Positions 30,836 through 40,666 of a stretch of 64,000 nt of DNA are shown here, piece after piece. The stretch is taken from NCBI GenBank assembly GCA_000758905.1, contig JRNA01000017.1, positions 1 to 64,000 of the forward strand, read 5' to 3'. The notes under the pieces were generated by a model that did not search any database, was not told the origin of the DNA, and saw nothing but the letters and a program-made list of their open reading frames with translations. How positions within the stretch are numbered: position 1 is the stretch's first letter; every line of letters starts with the position of its first letter. The translations under genes were made by a program, and so were the position numbers. The stretch is from Clostridiales bacterium S5-A14a (lineage in GTDB: Bacteria; Bacillota; Clostridia; Peptostreptococcales; Anaerovoracaceae).

Positions 30836-33190
30836 CTATTTTTTCAAAATTCTCATTGCGTTCAAAACAGCAATTATGGTAACGCCTACATCACCAAATA
30901 CAGCTTCCCACATTCCCGCAATACCAAGAGCGCCAAGAATCAGGAACACACTCTTAATCCCAAGAGCAATCACTATATTCTGCATGACAATCTGTTTTGT
31001 CGCTTTTGCTACTTCAATCGCGTCCACCAGCTTAGACGGTTCATCTGTCATCAGAACTACATCTGCTGCTTCAATGGCCGCATCCGAACCAAGCCCACCC
31101 ATTGCAATACCAACATCTGCACGGGCAAGGACAGGAGCGTCATTGATACCATCACCAACAAAAGCCAATTTGCTTCCCGGTCTCTTTTTACTATCTAAAA
31201 GCTCAACCTTTTCCACTTTTTGGTCAGGAAGCAGCTGTGCATAATATTCATCCAACTGCAATTCTTCTGCAACAGACTTCCCAATTTTTTCATCATCACC
31301 GGTAAGCATGACTGTTTTTTCCACGCCGATATGTTTCAGGTCAGAAATTGCTTTTTTACTGTCCGGCTTCACTTCATCTGTTATCAAAATACATCCTGCA
31401 TATTGACCATCTACAGCCAAATAAACTTTTGTACCTGCGTTTTCACAGGTTGTGTACTCTATACATTCTGTATCCATAAGTTTCGTATTGCCAGCAAAAA
31501 CTTTCTTTTCCCCTGCCATTACACTGATTCCATATCCTGAAATTTCCTTATAATCAGAAATCACTGACTGATCAATTTCTTTTCCATAAGCAGCAAGAAT
31601 GGATTTTGCAATAGGATGGTTAGAAAAACTCTCTGCCTCTGCCGCATACTCCAGAACCTGTTCTTTTGAAAATCCATTTGCAGGCAAAATATCCGTCACG
31701 TTGAAAACACCTTTTGTAAGTGTTCCGGTTTTATCGAACACAATAACGCTGACATTATTAAGTGCCTCTAAATAATTGCTTCCTTTTACAAGAACACCTC
31801 GTTTAGATGCTGCACCAATGCCGCCGAAGAAAGTCAGCGGGATTGAAATAACCAATGCACATGGACAAGATACCACAAGGAAAACAAATCCTCTGCGAAT
31901 CCACTCTGTCCAGCCTCCGCCAAGAATGATCGGTGGCAGAATCGCCAGAAAAGCTGCTAAGATTACAACCACAGGTGTATAATAACGTGCAAATTTAGTA
32001 ATAAAATTTTCTGTTGGTGCTTTTCGGCTTGACGCATTTTCCACAAGATCAATAATCTTTGAAGCCGTAGATTCACCAAATGCTTTTGTTGTCTTAATCA
32101 TTAAGACACCCGTCTGATTCATACAACCGGAAAGTGCTTCGTCTCCTTTATGAACACTTCTCGGAACTGATTCTCCTGTTAAGGCCCTTGTATCCAGCAT
32201 AGAATCTCCATCCAATACCACACCGTCTAATGGAATTTTTTCACCAGGCTTTACAATAATAATCTCACCAATGGAGACATTTTCTGGAGATATGGTAATC
32301 AATTCCCCATTTCTTCTTACTGTAGCAGAATCTGGACGTATATCCATTAAGTCTGATATAGATTTTCTGGAACGCTTAACAGCCAATGACTGAAAAAATT
32401 CACCTACCTGATAGAATAGCATAACAGCAACTGCTTCTGGATATTCACCAATGACAAAAGACCCAATCGTAGAAACACTCATCAAAAAATGTTCATCAAA
32501 TACACGCCCCTTTGAAATGTTCCTCACAGCCTGCCATACAACATCTCCACCAATAATAACATAAGAAACAATGAGAAAAGCTAACTCGATAGGCAGTGGC
32601 ACTTTCGCAAAAACAGTCAATGCCATACCAATGGCATAGATTGCTGCACTAACCGCTAAACGAACTGTCAACTTCTTATCCTCATTGTTATAGGATTCAT
32701 TGGCCTCCTGCTTTTTTTCCGGTATATAAGATTCCTGTACAATTTCAGAAACTTCCACATCTGGCTCATGGCTATGAACAATCGTTTCAATCTGACTGGC
32801 TATCGTATCTGCGACTATCTGAGCAACATTGATTGTAAGCGTCTGCTTCATCAGATTTACCACTGAGGATTGCACTCCATCCAACTCTCCGACTTCTTTT
32901 TCAATTTTTGCGGAACAATTCGGACAGTCCAACCCTTTTAACGAATAACTCTTTGTAACATTCATAACGGTTTCTTCCTGAACTTCCACATCTGGCTCAT
33001 GACTATGAACAATCGTTTCAATCTGACTGGCTATCGTATCTGCAGCTGTCTGAGTAACATTGATTGTAAGCGTCTGCTTCATCAGATTTACCACTGAGGA
33101 TTGCACTCCATCCAACTCTCCGATTTCTTTTTCAATTTTTGCGGAACAATTTGGGCAGTCCAACCCTTTTAATAGAAATACGCGTTTCAT
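30836..33190 (-). CDS. Cadmium/zinc P1B-type ATPase with duplicated metal-binding domain
   Basis: A 784-residue heavy-metal exporter. Two N-terminal HMA domains each have GLDCPNCSAK (residues 9-18 and 86-95). The membrane motif is SCPCALVISIP (P1B-2, Zn/Cd/Pb), the phosphorylation site DKTGTLTKG, and the ATP-binding and hinge motifs (TGES, GDGINDAPVLA) are present. The two HMA domains are almost identical at DNA level (32750-32941 and 32981-33172), a recent in-frame duplication. CadC-type regulator upstream fits metal-controlled export. It is translated just before gene X, so it may share a transcript with the frd genes. Confidence 0.95.
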   Translation of the reverse strand: MKRVFLLKGLDCPNCSAKIEKEIGELDGVQSSVVNLMKQTLTINVTQTAADTIASQIETIVHSHEPDVEVQEETVMNVTKSYSLKGLDCPNCSAKIEKEVGELDGVQSSVVNLMKQTLTINVAQIVADTIASQIETIVHSHEPDVEVSEIVQESYIPEKKQEANESYNNEDKKLTVRLAVSAAIYAIGMALTVFAKVPLPIELAFLIVSYVIIGGDVVWQAVRNISKGRVFDEHFLMSVSTIGSFVIGEYPEAVAVMLFYQVGEFFQSLAVKRSRKSISDLMDIRPDSATVRRNGELITISPENVSIGEIIIVKPGEKIPLDGVVLDGDSMLDTRALTGESVPRSVHKGDEALSGCMNQTGVLMIKTTKAFGESTASKIIDLVENASSRKAPTENFITKFARYYTPVVVILAAFLAILPPIILGGGWTEWIRRGFVFLVVSCPCALVISIPLTFFGGIGAASKRGVLVKGSNYLEALNNVSVIVFDKTGTLTKGVFNVTDILPANGFSKEQVLEYAAEAESFSNHPIAKSILAAYGKEIDQSVISDYKEISGYGISVMAGEKKVFAGNTKLMDTECIEYTTCENAGTKVYLAVDGQYAGCILITDEVKPDSKKAISDLKHIGVEKTVMLTGDDEKIGKSVAEELQLDEYYAQLLPDQKVEKVELLDSKKRPGSKLAFVGDGINDAPVLARADVGIAMGGLGSDAAIEAADVVLMTDEPSKLVDAIEVAKATKQIVMQNIVIALGIKSVFLILGALGIAGMWEAVFGDVGVTIIAVLNAMRILKK

Positions 33191-33207
33191 GATAATCTCC
33201 TAATAAT

Positions 33208-33231
33208 TTGTTTAATTGTTCAATTACTCAA
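33208..33231. promoter_or_regulatory. Inverted-repeat operator between cadC and cadA
   Basis: TTG-N2-TAATTG-TT-CAATTA-N2-CAA forms a near-perfect palindrome. Its shape (two arms of about 11 bases around a 2-base centre) is that of ArsR/SmtB-family operators. It lies 18-40 bases upstream of the cadA start. Confidence 0.6.
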
Positions 33232-33249
33232 CTATAATGTTAAAAAATA

Positions 33250-33609
33250 TTATTTCTGCCAAAGATGCTCAAATCCCTTGTCAATAATCTCTTTCACATG
33301 ATCATCTGCCAGCGAGTAGTAAACTATCTGTGCTTCTTTACGGAATTTTACCAGATTCGCAAGGCGTAATGCCTTTAACTGATGCGAAATTGCAGATTTT
33401 GTTACTCCCAGTAGCACTGCAAGATCACATACACACATCTCACTCTGTTCTAGAGCGTGTAAGATTTGTACTCTAGTTCCATCTCCAAATAGCTTAAACA
33501 AAGAAGCCAACTGGATATAATCATCTTTTGGCTGCATCTTGGATTTCACGTCATTCACAATATCCTCATGAATTACATCGCAATTACAAATATAAGACAT
33601 TTTTGACAT
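33250..33609 (-). CDS. CadC/ArsR-family metal-sensing repressor
   Basis: A 119-residue ArsR/SmtB winged-helix repressor. The N terminus has CNCD and the recognition-helix region has SEMCVCDLAVLLGVTKSAISHQL, giving the Cys set of the CadC-type Cd/Pb sensor (CxC near the start, CVCDL in alpha-3/4). Metal binding should release DNA and turn on the downstream cadA. It starts the operon, with the operator at 33208-33231 between it and cadA. Confidence 0.93.
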   Translation of the reverse strand: MSKMSYICNCDVIHEDIVNDVKSKMQPKDDYIQLASLFKLFGDGTRVQILHALEQSEMCVCDLAVLLGVTKSAISHQLKALRLANLVKFRKEAQIVYYSLADDHVKEIIDKGFEHLWQK

Positions 33610-33682
33610 ATATTCACCTCGTTATGGATTCCTTCACACCAGATACGATTCTTGTTTCTGATTTCTGCTTCACGCCGTTTGA

Positions 33683-35308
33683 CTACGCGCCGAGTTTCCT
33701 CATAAGTTTTGCCAGTCTTCTGAGGCTAGGAATTGTTTCGACCTCTTCGACTTTAATTACCCTTATCACAATTATTGAAACAAAATACGTTGCTGCCCCG
33801 AAGAGAATTGCTACTACCGTGGCTATTTTGTTGCCTACAAGTGGACTAGCTAGCACCCATACCAGTCTCGAAACTACAGCCATGATTATTGAAGCGATCG
33901 CAGGCTTTACAAAGGTCGCAATAAAGTCAATTTTTACATCCGTTGTCTTCTTAATGTCTCTAAAATTCAACAGAAATGCAGTGGTATAGGCTGTCATGGT
34001 CGCAATAGCTGCTCCGTTGATTCCTATGCTTTTGATGCCGACGAGGCTGTATGTCAAGATGATCTTAAAGATAGCTCCAATACCTAGGTTTTTCACAGGT
34101 TTTGTCTGCTTGTTGATAGCCTGCAAAACACCAGCCGTTGTCTGTGATAATGCTAGGAATACAACGCCAAGCCCTAGAAGCATCAAGGTGTTTACGGCGT
34201 CGTTAACGGCCTGCTCCTGATTGAAATACAAAGTCTTGAGTATTGGCTCTGCTAGTGCGATTATGCCAAATGCCGACGGAAATGCCATGATCATCGTGGT
34301 CCTTAGACCCAGGCGAATGTTGGCACGAGTCTCATCTAGATGCTTTGTTTTAAAATTCCCCGATATGGCTGGGACAAGGCTCTCCGCTACGGCAGCCGTG
34401 AAAATCTGAGGCAGTCCGATGATAGGAATAACGAATCCAGTTAAAAGTCCATAAAGGCTCTTAGCTCTTTCTGGGGTTACACCACCATCTGTGAGCCTAT
34501 TAATAATGAGGGTTGCATCTATCAGGTTCATGATAGGCATGATTTCAGCACCTATCACTATTGGAACCGCAATAAAAATGATTTTTTTTATGATATCTCG
34601 CGTACTATCTACATATGGATCATGAGCTAGAATTTTTCTTTTAAAAACTGGCTGGTTAAAGAACAAAATAACCAACATTAAAATCAATGCCACAAATGAC
34701 CCTGCCGTTGCTCCAAATGCCGCTCCTGCCGCGGCATGGTGGAGTCCCTTTGTGACAAGGGCGAAGGCTAGTGTAATACCGACAATTGCCCTCACCATCT
34801 GCTCTGTGACCTCAGAAAGTGCAGACGGATTCATATTTTGTCTACCCTGGAAGAATCCTCTGTGAGCAGCTAGCAGCGACACGAGGAAAATTGCCGGCGA
34901 AATAGCTCTCAGAGCAAAGGCCGCATCAGGGTTTCCCATCTTGGTTGCAATTAAATCACTTCCGAAGTAGCAAATTATAAAGCCTGTACCGCCAAGGATT
35001 GCCATTATCGCAGCAGATATATGGTAGATTTTATGTGCATTCTTATACTGTCCGAGTGCAATTTTTTCCGCTACAAGCCTTGAGATTGCAACCGGCATAC
35101 CCGAAGTCGCCAAAACGAGGAGTGTGCCGTAAATAGCATATGCATATGAATAGTATGCCATTCCCGTATCGCCTATGAGATTTGCAACAGGAATTCTAAA
35201 CAGTGCTCCTATAAGTTTGACGATGATACCAGCAATTCCAAGAACTGCAGCACCCTTAATGATTTTCTTGCCGGACTCAGAACCCGGTTTGATTTTATTA
35301 TCATTCAT
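33683..35308 (-). CDS. MurJ/SpoVB-like lipid-linked polysaccharide flippase (YabM type)
   Basis: A polytopic membrane protein of about 541 residues, MOP superfamily, with about 14 helices. The N-terminal half shows GALFRIPVANLIGDTGMAYY and the family repeats RLVAEK and GFFQG-like loops. The start at 35308 is chosen over 35317 because AGAAGGA is about 11 bases before it. It corresponds by position to B. subtilis yabM. Lipid II or another undecaprenyl-linked substrate is likely but cannot be decided. It is the last gene of the murC-to-flippase run. Confidence 0.85.
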   Translation of the reverse strand: MNDNKIKPGSESGKKIIKGAAVLGIAGIIVKLIGALFRIPVANLIGDTGMAYYSYAYAIYGTLLVLATSGMPVAISRLVAEKIALGQYKNAHKIYHISAAIMAILGGTGFIICYFGSDLIATKMGNPDAAFALRAISPAIFLVSLLAAHRGFFQGRQNMNPSALSEVTEQMVRAIVGITLAFALVTKGLHHAAAGAAFGATAGSFVALILMLVILFFNQPVFKRKILAHDPYVDSTRDIIKKIIFIAVPIVIGAEIMPIMNLIDATLIINRLTDGGVTPERAKSLYGLLTGFVIPIIGLPQIFTAAVAESLVPAISGNFKTKHLDETRANIRLGLRTTMIMAFPSAFGIIALAEPILKTLYFNQEQAVNDAVNTLMLLGLGVVFLALSQTTAGVLQAINKQTKPVKNLGIGAIFKIILTYSLVGIKSIGINGAAIATMTAYTTAFLLNFRDIKKTTDVKIDFIATFVKPAIASIIMAVVSRLVWVLASPLVGNKIATVVAILFGAATYFVSIIVIRVIKVEEVETIPSLRRLAKLMRKLGA

Positions 35309-35324
35309 TGATTGCATATTCCTT

Positions 35325-36608
35325 CTATAAAATATCTAGAATTCTATCTGTCTCTTTCTTCGCATTGTGTACAATGTCTTCCACATTAAGATGCATGAAC
35401 TGGCCATCCTTATACAAAATATCCCCATCGCATACTGTCATTTTTATAATCGATGGATCAGATGCATAGACAAGATTATTTGTGATGTCGTGAATAGGAT
35501 TCATGCACGGATTTGATAAGTCAACTGCTATGAAATCAGCCCTATACCCGGACTTTATTATACCGCAATCTTCTCTGCCCTGTGCAATGGCGCCTCCCCT
35601 CGTCGCAGAGTACAAAATATCTTTTGGCGATGCAAGGGTTGGATCCAGCACCCTAACTTTTGCGAGGAGCCCAGAAAGCTTCATGGTCTCGAAAAAGTTT
35701 AGGCTGTTGTTTGAGGCAACGCTATCTGTTCCAAGGGCAACATTGATTCCCCTTTCTAGCATGTCAAAATACGGTGCAATGCCGCTCGCCAACTTGCAGT
35801 TACTCTGGGGGTTATGAGATACATTGACCTTCTTCTCCCTGAGTATCTCCATGTCGTCATCGGTGACCCAAACGCAGTGGGCTGCAACAGTTGGTACGTC
35901 AAATAGCCCGCAGTCAGCAAAATATTTGCAAGGTGTGACTCCACGCTTCTCAATGCAATCACGGTGTTCCTTCTCAGTTTCTGAGAGATGTATATGCATC
36001 CTCATATTATTTGACCTAGCAAAATCAGCCAAACTTCTCACAGTGGCCTCATCACTTGTATATTCACCGTGTATGCTGGCTTCAATCATGATTCTTCCAT
36101 CTTCAATGCCATTTAATTTTGCATAGGCTTCCTTCATCTCAGCCACGGACTCCATGTCTTCAAATTTAGTCTGATCAAAATTCACAAGTGCCCTCGATAT
36201 GTTTCCCTTCACTCTCGCATCCGCATATGCTCTCACCATATCTGATGTGAAGTAATACATATCCGATGTTGAAACAATGCCGTTTTGGATTGATTCAGCC
36301 ATCGAAAGTAAGGTCCCCCAATAGATACTGTCTGATTTGAGGTGTGCCTCAAAGGGCCATATCTTCTTGTTGAGCCAATCGTCAAGAGCCATGTTCTCAC
36401 CAAAACCCCTCAAGAGGCTCATCGGCGAGTGTGCATGCGTATTATAAAACGCTGGCATTATCAAAAGTCCGCTGCAGTCGATTGCCTCGGTATCTGCGTC
36501 TGCCGCATTATCACAAAAACCTTCGAACCGTCCTGCCTTGACAGTCAAATATTTTGTTGTGGCAATATCAAAATTTTCATCTAAATATGTAACATTTTTG
36601 AGTATCAT
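35325..36608 (-). CDS. Amidohydrolase, MTA/SAH deaminase-like
   Basis: A 427-residue metal-dependent hydrolase. Metal and active-site motifs are NTHAHSPMSLLRG, ASIHGEYT, HIHLSETEKEH, AAHCVWV and LGTDSVASNNSLN, matching the ATZ/TRZ group that includes 5'-methylthioadenosine/S-adenosylhomocysteine deaminase and guanine-type deaminases. It starts one base after the mfd stop and ends 7 to 16 bases before the flippase start. SAH recycling would fit the methionine genes of this region, but the substrate is not proven. Confidence 0.85.
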   Translation of the reverse strand: MILKNVTYLDENFDIATTKYLTVKAGRFEGFCDNAADADTEAIDCSGLLIMPAFYNTHAHSPMSLLRGFGENMALDDWLNKKIWPFEAHLKSDSIYWGTLLSMAESIQNGIVSTSDMYYFTSDMVRAYADARVKGNISRALVNFDQTKFEDMESVAEMKEAYAKLNGIEDGRIMIEASIHGEYTSDEATVRSLADFARSNNMRMHIHLSETEKEHRDCIEKRGVTPCKYFADCGLFDVPTVAAHCVWVTDDDMEILREKKVNVSHNPQSNCKLASGIAPYFDMLERGINVALGTDSVASNNSLNFFETMKLSGLLAKVRVLDPTLASPKDILYSATRGGAIAQGREDCGIIKSGYRADFIAVDLSNPCMNPIHDITNNLVYASDPSIIKMTVCDGDILYKDGQFMHLNVEDIVHNAKKETDRILDIL

Positions 36609-39600
36609 CTAATTTACCTGTTCTCCTTCAGCTTGGGGCGTGCCGCTGCCCGGCTTGAGTATCTTCATGAGCGAAAGAAGTTTTTCGAGTTTCTCTTTCT
36701 TGGTCGCCTTTAGACGAAGTGTTGGCTGAGATCCGACGTTTATAATGAGATCATATCCAAATTGGGCCGATGCAATTGCTAGATTTTCGGCCTTCAGAAG
36801 GTTTTCTTTTTCAAGAACTACGACCACAGTACCTCTTTCCTCATAGATTCTTGCTGTGCCTATTGCTTCTGCCAGACTCCTGACATAGTTCAAATACATT
36901 ATATTTTCGGTTTCCTTTGGAATGTCACCAAATCTGTCGATAAATTCGTCTGTTAGGTCGGATAAATCCTCATCACTTGAAATGCTAGCACATTTTTTGT
37001 ACATTTCCATCTTAAGTTCTTCTTCCGCAATATACCAAGCCGGTATGATCGCAGAAACATTGAGGTCAATCTTAAGATCCTCGGATTTTTCCTTCACTAC
37101 CTCTCCTCGAAGAGCTCTGACTGCATCATCGACAAGCCTACAATAAAGCTCATATCCGATATTCATCATATGTCCGCTCTGCTGTGCGCCTAGAAGATTT
37201 CCTGCACCCCTGATTTCGAGATCTCTCATAGCAATTTTAAAGCCTGAGCCGAATTCTGTAAAGTCCTTGATCGCTTTAAGTCTCTTTGAAGCTGCTTCGC
37301 TCAGGGATTTGCCACGTCTATACATAAGATATGCATATGCAGTTCTTGTTGATCTTCCGACCCTTCCTCTGAGCTGATATAGCTGAGCAAGCCCGAGCTT
37401 ATCTGCGTTCAAAATAATCAGGGAGTTTGCATTCGGGATATCGATTCCTGTTTCGATTATTGTCGTGCAAACCATGACATCTGCTTCGCCTGCAACAAAA
37501 CTCATCATCACATCCTCGAGCGCGTGCTCTCTCATCTGCCCGTGGCCTATTACGACCTTGGCATCTGGCACGATTTTTCTTATTCTCTCAGCGAGCGACA
37601 AAATACCCTTGACCCTATTATATACTACAAAAACTTGGCCGCCTCTTGCAAGTTCTCTGTGGATTATGTCTTTTATTAAAAAATCATCTTCCTCGACAAC
37701 GTAGGTCTGAACTGGCATTCTGTCTTGTGGAGGCTGAGATATTAGGCTCATTTCCTTGATGCCAGAAAGGCTCATGTTAAGAGTCCTTGGAATCGGTGTT
37801 GCAGATAGGGTCAATACATCTACGTTGACTTTGAGATTTTTGATTCTCTCCTTGTGTGCAACGCCAAATCTCTGTTCCTCATCGACTACAAGTAGGCCCA
37901 AGTCCTTGAATTTTACATCATCTGAGAGCAGCCTGTGAGTCCCGATAAGAAGGTCAATCTGTCCCTTTGCCATGTTTTTTATTATCTCGTCCTGTTCCTT
38001 CTTTGACTGAAACCTTGAAATTACGGCTACCTTCATTGGGAATTTCTCAAAGCGCTCTTTGAGGGTGTGGTAGTGCTGAATCGCCAAAATAGTTGTGGGA
38101 ACGAGTACAACGGCTTGCTTACCGTCTGCGATGCATTTAAAGATTGCTCTTGCTGCTACTTCTGTCTTGCCGAATCCTACATCTCCGCAGAGCAGCCTAT
38201 CCATTGCAAAGTCTTTCTCCATGTCGCCCTTGATTTCTTCGGTTGCTACGAGCTGATCCTCTGTTTCTGCAAAGGGGAAGGAGTCTTCGAACTCCTTCTG
38301 CCAAGGCGAGTCAGGGCCGAAAGCATACCCATGGCGGCCCTGACGCTTGGCGTAAAGCTCAAGCAGCTGGCCCGTCATCTCAGCAATGGCCAGCTTCGCC
38401 TTGGCCTTGGTCGCCTTCCAGTCGCCCCCAGACAGCTTATTAATCTTCGGTTTAATTCCCTCAGCGCCTACATATTTTTGCAGAAACCCCATCTGATCGA
38501 CAGGCACAAATAGTCTATCAGTTCCTGCGTACTGTATGAGCAAATAATCTTTCTTTTCTCCCTCGACGATTATCTGCTCCATCCCTTTAAATAAACCGAT
38601 TCCGTGGTTCTCGTGGACGATATAATCTCCAGGCTTTAGTTCTGAGAAAAAAACAGCCTTTTCTTTGCTCGATGCCTTTCTCTTTTTTACGAACTTTGTC
38701 TTCCCAAAAATATCGAATTCTGATATATAGACAAGTTTATCCTCATAGAAATCAGAGCCACGGGAGATATTGCCTTTAGCAAATTCAATATTTGGATCAG
38801 TAATTCTGTTTTCATTAAGAAAATCTTTTATGGAATTGAGTTTTGTATCCTCTTCTATGACAATAGAAACTCTGTAACCGGAGTCAAGATATTTTGTGAT
38901 GCCGTCCGCGAAAACGTCCATCCTGCCACGGTAGTTTTCCGTAACCCTAACTTTAACATCTTCAAGCTTTGTGTATTCTTTGATTCGATCGAGTTTCTTG
39001 CTGAACGGCATGATAATTCCAAAAGTATCGATTTGCTCATCGGAATATATGCCATAAAAATCGTCTATCCCAACCAGTAGCCCCGCTTCACTCATTACAG
39101 CCCTTCCAGTCTGGTAGTATGAAGCAAACTCTCTTTTGTTCTCCTTCTCTTGGGCTGCTATGTATTCTTCAACCTTATCAGGTTCTTCGATTAATATGGT
39201 GCCCGATTTTGGATTTACATAGTCCCATAGGAAGGACGTGTGGTCGTAAAAATACTGTATGTAGTTTTCCATTAGGCTCATACTTGCAAGTGTTTTGATG
39301 TGATCCGAAACTTCCTCCTTGCGCCTTAGGAGATTATCGATTGACTCCTCATTGTCCTCCGGAAATTGCATTAGTTCTTCAATTCGCTCGTTATAATCGG
39401 CAATGATTTTCGATGCTACCTTATCAAATTTATCACGGTCAAGATATATGTCTCTCGCAGGATATATTGTTATTTCATCAAGGCTTTGAATCGACCTCTG
39501 AGTTTCAATGTCAAATGTCCTTATTGAATCTATTTCATCGCCAAAGAATTCTATTCTCACAGGGCTTTCCTGCGATGGTGAATAAAAATCGAATATGCCT

Positions 39601-40067
39601 CCTCTGCTGCTGAATTCTCCGATGTTCTCAACCATTGACATTGGCTCATATCCGAGTTTTACAAGTCTTGTCTTGAGATCATCTGGCTTTATAATATCTC
39701 CAAGTTTAACCTTAATCTTGTTTTGATTATATATACCTACTGGGGGCAATTTTCTCATAAGTGCAGGAGTTGCAGCAATTACAATGATATTTTCTCCTGC
39801 TTCCATGCTCTTGAGGATTTCAATTCTTTTAAGAGTATTTTCCCTGCTTTTGGCGCTATACGACATGAAGAGATTTTCTCTTGGTGGCATAACAAAAACA
39901 GGCTTATCACAAAAGAAAGAAATATCACTTGAAAGTGCTTTGGCTCTGTTTTGGCTTGATACGATTAATAGTATCGGCCCTTTGAGTCTATCTTTTTTTA
40001 TGGCCTGTGCAATTAGCGGCGCAATAGAGCTTTCCGATGCTCCTATGTAACCAATTGTTTTCTTCAT
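36609..40067 (-). CDS. Transcription-repair coupling factor Mfd
   Basis: A 1152-residue SF2 translocase that displaces stalled RNA polymerase and recruits UvrA. The UvrB-like N-terminal part, the RNAP-interacting Tudor-like domain (PGDYIVHENHGIGLFKGM), Walker A CGDVGFGKTEVAARA, DEEQRFGV and TATPIPRTL, and the TRG motif region RTAYAYLMYRRG followed by the D7 domain are all present, so it is complete. The ATG overlaps the pth stop by 4 bases. Confidence 0.97.
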   Translation of the reverse strand: MKKTIGYIGASESSIAPLIAQAIKKDRLKGPILLIVSSQNRAKALSSDISFFCDKPVFVMPPRENLFMSYSAKSRENTLKRIEILKSMEAGENIIVIAATPALMRKLPPVGIYNQNKIKVKLGDIIKPDDLKTRLVKLGYEPMSMVENIGEFSSRGGIFDFYSPSQESPVRIEFFGDEIDSIRTFDIETQRSIQSLDEITIYPARDIYLDRDKFDKVASKIIADYNERIEELMQFPEDNEESIDNLLRRKEEVSDHIKTLASMSLMENYIQYFYDHTSFLWDYVNPKSGTILIEEPDKVEEYIAAQEKENKREFASYYQTGRAVMSEAGLLVGIDDFYGIYSDEQIDTFGIIMPFSKKLDRIKEYTKLEDVKVRVTENYRGRMDVFADGITKYLDSGYRVSIVIEEDTKLNSIKDFLNENRITDPNIEFAKGNISRGSDFYEDKLVYISEFDIFGKTKFVKKRKASSKEKAVFFSELKPGDYIVHENHGIGLFKGMEQIIVEGEKKDYLLIQYAGTDRLFVPVDQMGFLQKYVGAEGIKPKINKLSGGDWKATKAKAKLAIAEMTGQLLELYAKRQGRHGYAFGPDSPWQKEFEDSFPFAETEDQLVATEEIKGDMEKDFAMDRLLCGDVGFGKTEVAARAIFKCIADGKQAVVLVPTTILAIQHYHTLKERFEKFPMKVAVISRFQSKKEQDEIIKNMAKGQIDLLIGTHRLLSDDVKFKDLGLLVVDEEQRFGVAHKERIKNLKVNVDVLTLSATPIPRTLNMSLSGIKEMSLISQPPQDRMPVQTYVVEEDDFLIKDIIHRELARGGQVFVVYNRVKGILSLAERIRKIVPDAKVVIGHGQMREHALEDVMMSFVAGEADVMVCTTIIETGIDIPNANSLIILNADKLGLAQLYQLRGRVGRSTRTAYAYLMYRRGKSLSEAASKRLKAIKDFTEFGSGFKIAMRDLEIRGAGNLLGAQQSGHMMNIGYELYCRLVDDAVRALRGEVVKEKSEDLKIDLNVSAIIPAWYIAEEELKMEMYKKCASISSDEDLSDLTDEFIDRFGDIPKETENIMYLNYVRSLAEAIGTARIYEERGTVVVVLEKENLLKAENLAIASAQFGYDLIINVGSQPTLRLKATKKEKLEKLLSLMKILKPGSGTPQAEGEQVN

Positions 40068-40642
40068 TTTCCGCCTTCGGTTTTCTTAGAATTATACTTA
40101 TTCATAGCAATATCAACAGTTTCACTAATCATGCTCTCAATTGCCATAACTGCCTTATCGACTGTATCTTCAAGAATAGGCACTTCTTCCTTTCTGAATC
40201 CTCCTATTACGAAATCTATAATGTCTTTGTCGCCGTTTTGCCCTATACCAATCCTAACCCTTGGAAACTGATCGCTTTTAAGCTGATACACAACCGACTT
40301 CATACCATTATGAGTCCCTGCGCTACCTGACTTTCTAATTCTCAAATTTCCGAGTGGTAAATCAAGATCATCGTAGATTACGATTATTTCATCCGGCTCT
40401 ACTTTGTAAAAGTTTGCAACCTCTCTGACAGACTCGCCAGAAAGATTCATGTATGTCTGCGGTTTAACCAATAAAACTTTTTGGCCGGCAATTCTCCCAT
40501 CGCCGACCAAAGCTTTAAACTTAATCTTATCTACTTTAATATCGTGTTTGGAAGCCAACCTGTCAATTGTGATAAATCCAAGGTTATGCCTTGTATTCTC
40601 ATATTTCCGTCCAGGATTTCCCAGTCCGACAATTATATACAT
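40064..40642 (-). CDS. Peptidyl-tRNA hydrolase
   Basis: A 192-residue Pth of normal length. VGLGNPGRKYENTRHNLGF carries the catalytic His, followed by KPQTYMNLSGESV and the YDDLDLPLG and GSAGTHNGMKSV motifs. It recycles peptidyl-tRNA. It follows prs and overlaps mfd, as in many Firmicutes. Confidence 0.97.
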   Translation of the reverse strand: MYIIVGLGNPGRKYENTRHNLGFITIDRLASKHDIKVDKIKFKALVGDGRIAGQKVLLVKPQTYMNLSGESVREVANFYKVEPDEIIVIYDDLDLPLGNLRIRKSGSAGTHNGMKSVVYQLKSDQFPRVRIGIGQNGDKDIIDFVIGGFRKEEVPILEDTVDKAVMAIESMISETVDIAMNKYNSKKTEGGK

Positions 40643-40666
40643 AAATAATTATTCCTCAAATAATTT

